Of a stretch of 64,000 nucleotides of DNA, positions 60,108-64,000 are shown one piece after another. The translations under genes and the position numbers were made by a program. The notes under the pieces were generated by a model that saw only the letters and a program-made list of their open reading frames with translations, made no database searches and was not told where the DNA came from. The DNA comes from Rhodoferax sp. GTDB taxonomy: Bacteria > Pseudomonadota > Gammaproteobacteria > Burkholderiales > Burkholderiaceae_C. How positions within the stretch are numbered: the stretch's first letter is position 1; each line of letters opens with the position of its first letter. The DNA is taken from positions 1-64,000 of the forward strand of contig JARWZT010000011.1 of the NCBI GenBank assembly GCA_029866205.1, in the 5' to 3' direction.

Positions 60108-60396
60108 GCAGTACTTCCTGAACAGGGCCAGGGTCCTCCCATTGGCCCAAAGCGGTAAACTGGCTCGCCGTCATCCCCACCAGCACCTGGTGGCTGCCGA
60201 TACGCACCAAGGCCATCTTTTGGCGCGGGCCCACGCTGACCGTCTCCAGCACTTCGAGCATGGGCGGACCCTTGTGTTTGATCTGCAGGCCTTTCATGCG
60301 CTTGAGCGTCCACAAAAGTGCGGCCAACAGGCCCAGCACCAGCAGCATGCTGGCGCCCATGCGCAGCCAATCAATGCTGTTGCCTGCGGTGCCCAT
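60097..60396 (-). CDS. fliO: Flagellar export assembly protein FliO
   Basis: A 99-residue protein at the small end for FliO. One membrane span near the N-terminus (GASMLLVLGLLAALLWTLKR) is followed by a cytoplasmic domain with LEVLETVSVGPRQKMALVRI, then GSHQVLVGMTASQFTAL, the FliO pattern. FliO helps FliP oligomerise. It lies 6 bases after fliN. Confidence 0.9.
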   Translation of the reverse strand: MGTAGNSIDWLRMGASMLLVLGLLAALLWTLKRMKGLQIKHKGPPMLEVLETVSVGPRQKMALVRIGSHQVLVGMTASQFTALGQWEDPGPVQEVLREN

Positions 60397-60402
60397 GGCG
60401 GT

Positions 60403-60711
60403 TTAGAGGTTTTTCATCCGCTCGGAGGCGGGTACGACGCGGGTCAGACGGATGCCGTAGCGCTCATTGACCAGCACGACCTCTCCTTGCGCAACGACCG
60501 TGTTATTGATCAGCAGGTCCAAGGGTTCCCCGGCAATACGGTCGAGTTCAACGACGCTGCCCTGGGTCAGGCGCATCAGGTCTTTGATTTTGATCATGGC
60601 CCGACCCACCTCAATGCTCATCGTGACACTGATGTTTTGCAGCACTTCGGGGTTGATCTGGTTCTCCGGGTCTTTGGGGCCGGACAGCATGGGGGTATCG
60701 GTGTCGCTCAT
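60403..60711 (-). CDS. fliN: Flagellar motor switch protein FliN
   Basis: A 102-residue protein. NPEVLQNISVTMSIEVGRAM, IKIKDLMRLTQGSVVELDRI, AGEPLDLLINNTVVAQGEVV and LVNERYGIRLTRVV are the SpoA/FliN domain. The N-terminal extension is shorter than in E. coli FliN (137). It forms the C ring with FliM and is 19 bases after fliM. Confidence 0.97.
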   Translation of the reverse strand: MSDTDTPMLSGPKDPENQINPEVLQNISVTMSIEVGRAMIKIKDLMRLTQGSVVELDRIAGEPLDLLINNTVVAQGEVVLVNERYGIRLTRVVPASERMKNL

Positions 60712-60730
60712 GGCGTCATTCCTCTAAGGT

Positions 60731-61723
60731 TTAGTGGTTGCCGGGAACTACCGCGCGTTGTATTTGCACGGCCGTTTGGGCGCCCAAGGTGCCCACTTGG
60801 ACATCAAAGGCCGGAATGCCGTTGGGTTGCAAGCTGGCAAATTCAGGTTTTTTGAAGTACAGAATATCCCCCGGCTGCATGGTTTCGACCACACGCAGAG
60901 TGGTACTGATCTGGCCCAGAATGACATTGGCCTCCAGGCAGGCGCCGCCCACGGCTTCTTCGAGGTTCTCGCGCCATACGCGGTCGGAGTCCTCGTTGCC
61001 ATCGCCGGTCTGAACCCGGCTGCGCAGCAGTTCCCGCACCGGCTTGAGCGACGCGTAAGGGTGCAAGATGTCAATGAACCCCATGTTCTGGGTCGCCGTT
61101 TCCGTCTCGAAGCGGCTCAGAATGACAAGGTCGTTCTCGTCGGCAATCTGGGCAAACTGGGGGTTGATCTCGGAGCTTACAAACTCAAATTCCAGTGGCA
61201 TGACCGGCCCCCAGGCCTCGCGCAGGTAGCGGAAGGTCACATCCAGAATCATGTTGATGATGCGCGTCTCCATGGGGGTGAACATCCGCCCTGGAGACAA
61301 CTGGCCCACTGCGCCTTGCCCAAAACCACCAAAAAAACTGTCCAGCGAGCTGAACACGATGGTGGGGTCAATGACCACCATCGAGTAGCCGCGCAAGGGG
61401 TTCATGCGGATGACATTGACCGAGAGCGGGGCGCGCAGTTCTTTGATGTAGTCGCCGAACTTGACGATCTGGACTTTGAGCGGATTAACGCGCGGGCTGC
61501 TGCGCAGCACGTCCATGAGGCCTGGACGAAACAGGCGGATGAAACGCTCGTTGATCATGTCGATGGACGTGACGTTGACGCCCAAGCTGCTGTCTTCGCT
61601 GGCAATGTCGTGCTTGCGCACGCGCGCCGCGGTGTTAAATCCGGTGTCAACGGCGATGGAGCCGTCGCTCACGCCTTCAGCCAGGGCCGAAAGCTCGTCG
61701 GCTGAAAGAAGGTTATCTGCCAT
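60731..61723 (-). CDS. fliM: Flagellar motor switch protein FliM
   Basis: A 330-residue protein. The N-terminal LLSADELSALAEG stands where the CheY-P-binding motif (LSQxEIDALL) is expected. INERFIRLFRPGLMDVLRSS, RGYSMVVIDPTIVFSSLDSF, FGGFGQGAVGQLSPGRMFTP and METRIINMILDVTFRYLREA, then W, are characteristic. A C-terminal SpoA domain (GDILYFKKPEFASLQPNGIP) completes it. It lies 30 bases after fliL. Confidence 0.97.
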   Translation of the reverse strand: MADNLLSADELSALAEGVSDGSIAVDTGFNTAARVRKHDIASEDSSLGVNVTSIDMINERFIRLFRPGLMDVLRSSPRVNPLKVQIVKFGDYIKELRAPLSVNVIRMNPLRGYSMVVIDPTIVFSSLDSFFGGFGQGAVGQLSPGRMFTPMETRIINMILDVTFRYLREAWGPVMPLEFEFVSSEINPQFAQIADENDLVILSRFETETATQNMGFIDILHPYASLKPVRELLRSRVQTGDGNEDSDRVWRENLEEAVGGACLEANVILGQISTTLRVVETMQPGDILYFKKPEFASLQPNGIPAFDVQVGTLGAQTAVQIQRAVVPGNH

Positions 61724-61753
61724 AGGAATATGCGCTTACGGGGACGAGCCGGA

Positions 61754-62440
61754 TTACTGAACGATGAAAGAGGTGAAGTAGATTTCTTCAATACCACCAA
61801 AATCTTCGTATTTTTCGAGAAGAGTGTTCATCGCATCGCGAATCTTGATGGCCAAGTCTTTGCGGAAATCGGGCTTGCTGAGGTCGGCCTCACTGGTCAT
61901 GCGCATGGCGTCCATGACGACCGAACGCAGCGCGAACTCGTGTTTTTTGATGTTTTCGACCACCCGGTCGTCATAGCGCGTCATTACGGCGATCTGCACC
62001 GACATCACCTTGCGTGAACCGGCCAGGTTGACCAGAAACTCGCGCTCGAGCTGGCTGTAGGTGTATTCAAAGCGCGGGCTGTCCGGCGATTTTTTGTTCA
62101 GCTTGGGCGGGCCACCCTCTTTACCCCCTTCGGCTTTTTTCTCACCATGGCCGCCTTCGGCTTTCTTCTCGCCGTGTCCTCCAGCCGCTGGAGCACCGTG
62201 GCCGTCACCCTTGGGCGCGCCGTGGCCGTCTGCCGCGGGAGCGCCGTGGCCGCCGTCAGCGCCCTCGGCGACCATTTGGTCTGCGGTCGGGACAGGCTTG
62301 TTGAAAAAACCCGTGATGAACAAGGTTCCCACCATGGTTCCGGCAACCAGGACCACCAACGCGACAACGCCTCCAATAATGAGGACGATCGGTTTTTTGG
62401 GCTTTGCTTCCGCTTCCGGGGCTGCTGCTGCATCAGACAT
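61754..62440 (-). CDS. fliL: Flagellar basal-body protein FliL with a Gly/His-rich linker
   Basis: The protein has 228 residues. One membrane span at about 18-42 (IVLIIGGVVALVVLVAGTMV) is followed by an unusual ~45-residue linker of G-H-G-A-P and G-H-G-E-K-K-A-E-G-G units (about residues 67-112). The conserved periplasmic domain comes next: TYSQLEREFLVNLAGSRKVM, VQIAVMTRYDDRVVENIKKH, RKDLAIKIRDAMNTLLEKYE and GGIEEIYFTSFIVQ. FliL encircles the stator units. The linker has about seven His and could bind metal. The gene precedes fliM. Confidence 0.95.
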   Translation of the reverse strand: MSDAAAAPEAEAKPKKPIVLIIGGVVALVVLVAGTMVGTLFITGFFNKPVPTADQMVAEGADGGHGAPAADGHGAPKGDGHGAPAAGGHGEKKAEGGHGEKKAEGGKEGGPPKLNKKSPDSPRFEYTYSQLEREFLVNLAGSRKVMSVQIAVMTRYDDRVVENIKKHEFALRSVVMDAMRMTSEADLSKPDFRKDLAIKIRDAMNTLLEKYEDFGGIEEIYFTSFIVQ

Positions 62441-62489
62441 GGGGCACCTTTTTTTCGTGGTTCATTTCAAATATCCGCATCCGTACGGC

Positions 62490-64000
62490 CTAGGCCAGCA
62501 CATTCAATCCGTCCGTCGCTGCGACCGATACCCCTTGGGGTGCGGCTGCCGCTGTGCTTGTCACATCGTTCACCGGGCGCGTCCCGGAGGGAGTGTTGCG
62601 CCCTTTGCCGGGTGTCGAGTTTCCGCCGGATTGGCGAGTTTGCTCTCCGTTAACACTGACTGAAGCAACTGTCATGCCAGCCTGGGTCAGCGTGTCGCGA
62701 AGCTTGTTGCTGCCTTGCGACATCAGCTCACGGGTGACCGCATTGTCGGCGCTAAACAGCGCATCCAAGCCGCCAGCGTGCATATCGAGCTCCACGTTGA
62801 TACTGCCCAGCGCGGCCGGTTGCATGCGCATTTGCATTTTCCATTGGCCGCGTTCGATCTGGGCGATGAGCCGTTGTGCAGCCGCTTGGCCCATTTTGTC
62901 GGCGATTTGCTGAAATTGCAGCGCGCGCTGATCCGCCTGGGCTTGGGCGGTATCAGCACTGTTGCCGCCGGCGTTAGCGCTGGGCTGGGTCGAGGAGGAC
63001 GCGGGGCCCGCCGCCCCTGCCTGGGTCGACACGTCATTGGGTTGGTCCGGTTGGGCCTCGGTCAGGCTGGCCAGAAGGTCTGCGTCAATGCCCGCTGGCA
63101 AGTCCAGAGTCACGGTCTCGATGGCGCTGGGCTGGTCTTTGGCGGCGGGGCCTGCCGCCAGCAGCGCGGCCCAGCTGGTTTCTTTGCCGGTGCCGGACAT
63201 TTGGGCCAGTCGCTTGGTAATTTCTTCCGCCGGCATGGCCAGGGTCAGCCGCACTGCGTCTTGCGGCGCCAACGGGGGCTCGAGCGGCACCGTCTCCACC
63301 GCGGTGATGGTCGCCTTGCCTGCCCAGGCGTTTGCTGTCAGGGGCATCAGGCTCGCCTGCAGGCTGCCTGCATTCAGGAGGGCTGTCGCGGACGGGGCAG
63401 CGTGTGCACCTGCCAGACTGGATCCGGCGACCCCCGCTGGCATTTGGGGCGCAGCCAGCATCGCCGCGCTGACCTGCGCAGACAAAGCGTCCCATCCGGT
63501 TTGCGCTGCCTGCGTGGCGTCCTGCAGCAGGTCGGTGGCAGACCGCATTTCGCTTAAGTTTTCGCTTTCCAGTGCTGCTGCAATAGCGGCGGACGCGGCA
63601 GCACTTGGGTCCGTGGTCGTGGCCAAACCGAGACTTTCGGCGACCGATGGCTGCGCTAGGGCATCAGCGACCAAGGTCCCCGCCGTGAGTGCCGCGGTTT
63701 TTGCGGCTTCTGTCACGCCAAAAAGCGCCTGTACCGCACTTTCGTCCAAGCCTTGCATGCGGGCGAATTGCGCCAGGCTTTCCAGGTCGGGCAAGGGCGC
63801 ATCGCTGGTGATGACGGTCAGGTTGCTCCCCAAGGGGCGGACCTGCAGGCCCTGAACGGGAGCGTCCAGGGCGGCAAGATGTTGCCGGTGGGCCTTGAGT
63901 GCCTGTCCGTTCAAGACCTCCGCAAAGTCGCCCGGCACAGATGATGGATGGGGACCGCTCGGCGCAGGGATGGCGTCTGCTGCCGGCGAAGAAGTGACCC
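62490..64000 (-). CDS. fliK: Flagellar hook-length control protein FliK, start outside window
   Basis: The frame stays open through the right edge of the window, and the GTG at 63938 has no special support, so the gene is treated as partial (over 500 codons visible). The N-terminal and middle parts are Ala/Pro/Thr-rich, as in FliK rulers. The C-terminal FliK domain is clear: ALQFQQIADKMGQAAAQRLI, QIERGQWKMQMRMQPAALGS, then INVELDMHAGGLDALFSADN, with L-x-P-x-x-L-G-x-[IV]-x-V conserved. The end is GVSVAATDGLNVLA. It measures hook length and triggers the FlhB switch. It is followed by fliL after 49 bases. Confidence 0.93.
   Translation of the reverse strand, partial: VTSSPAADAIPAPSGPHPSSVPGDFAEVLNGQALKAHRQHLAALDAPVQGLQVRPLGSNLTVITSDAPLPDLESLAQFARMQGLDESAVQALFGVTEAAKTAALTAGTLVADALAQPSVAESLGLATTTDPSAAASAAIAAALESENLSEMRSATDLLQDATQAAQTGWDALSAQVSAAMLAAPQMPAGVAGSSLAGAHAAPSATALLNAGSLQASLMPLTANAWAGKATITAVETVPLEPPLAPQDAVRLTLAMPAEEITKRLAQMSGTGKETSWAALLAAGPAAKDQPSAIETVTLDLPAGIDADLLASLTEAQPDQPNDVSTQAGAAGPASSSTQPSANAGGNSADTAQAQADQRALQFQQIADKMGQAAAQRLIAQIERGQWKMQMRMQPAALGSINVELDMHAGGLDALFSADNAVTRELMSQGSNKLRDTLTQAGMTVASVSVNGEQTRQSGGNSTPGKGRNTPSGTRPVNDVTSTAAAAPQGVSVAATDGLNVLA

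Overview
The window reads as chromosomal DNA of a betaproteobacterium of the order Burkholderiales, probably a Comamonadaceae relative such as Rhodoferax. This is inferred from the high G+C, the codon use and the style of the flagellar genes; nothing in the window fixes the species. No rRNA, tRNA, CRISPR array or intact insertion sequence was seen.

Layout. (1) 1-7.7 kb: the 3' part of a giant gene coding for roughly 275 tandem 8/9-residue 'LTTAQVAA' units followed by a calcium-loop C-terminal domain; its start lies outside the window. (2) 7.7-8.2 kb: a gene-free scar with a possible transposase remnant. (3) 8.2-14.2 kb, plus strand, visibly AT-richer: a surface-glycan island (methyltransferase, GT8 glycosyltransferase, RfbF and RfbG making CDP-4-keto-6-deoxyglucose, an epimerase-like cupin, an RmlD-like reductase, an unassigned fucosyltransferase-like protein). 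(4) 14.2-20.6 kb, minus strand: a two-headed O-GlcNAc-transferase-like/fucosyltransferase-like protein, a CDP-ribitol-type cytidylyltransferase-reductase fusion and a LicD/fukutin-like transferase, next to two flagellin genes. (5) 20.7-38.3 kb, minus: fliC, fliC, flaG, fliD, flgL, flgK, flgJ, flgI, flgH, flgG, flgF, flgE, flgD, flgC, flgB. (6) 38.6-41.6 kb: a LysM-lytic transglycosylase, then flgA, flgM and flgN on the plus strand. (7) 41.6-45.4 kb, minus: an FhlB-like protein, a second FliK-like protein, a FimV-like LysM protein, flgT and flgP. (8) 45.5-52.6 kb, minus: accessory repeat proteins (two Sel1 proteins, a J-domain protein, a 25-residue W-D-W repeat protein, a small His-rich protein). 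(9) 52.9-54.0 kb, plus: a sigma-54 activator. (10) 54.1-64.0 kb, minus: the fliK-L-M-N-O-P-Q-R-flhB operon followed by a DamX-like SPOR protein and two unassigned proteins.

How it works together. Five sites match the sigma-54 consensus with exact GG-N10-GC spacing (before flgB, flgG, flgA, one flagellin and the small-protein/Sel1 unit). Five match sigma-28 with an N11 spacer (before the other flagellin, flaG, fliD, flgM and flgP). With the sigma-54 activator encoded here, this suggests a Vibrio/Pseudomonas-style hierarchy rather than FlhDC control. FlgP and FlgT also recall the Vibrio H-ring. The CDP-sugar and CDP-ribitol genes beside the flagellins suggest that the filament is glycosylated, possibly with a ribitol-phosphate-containing glycan. 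That last step is inference.
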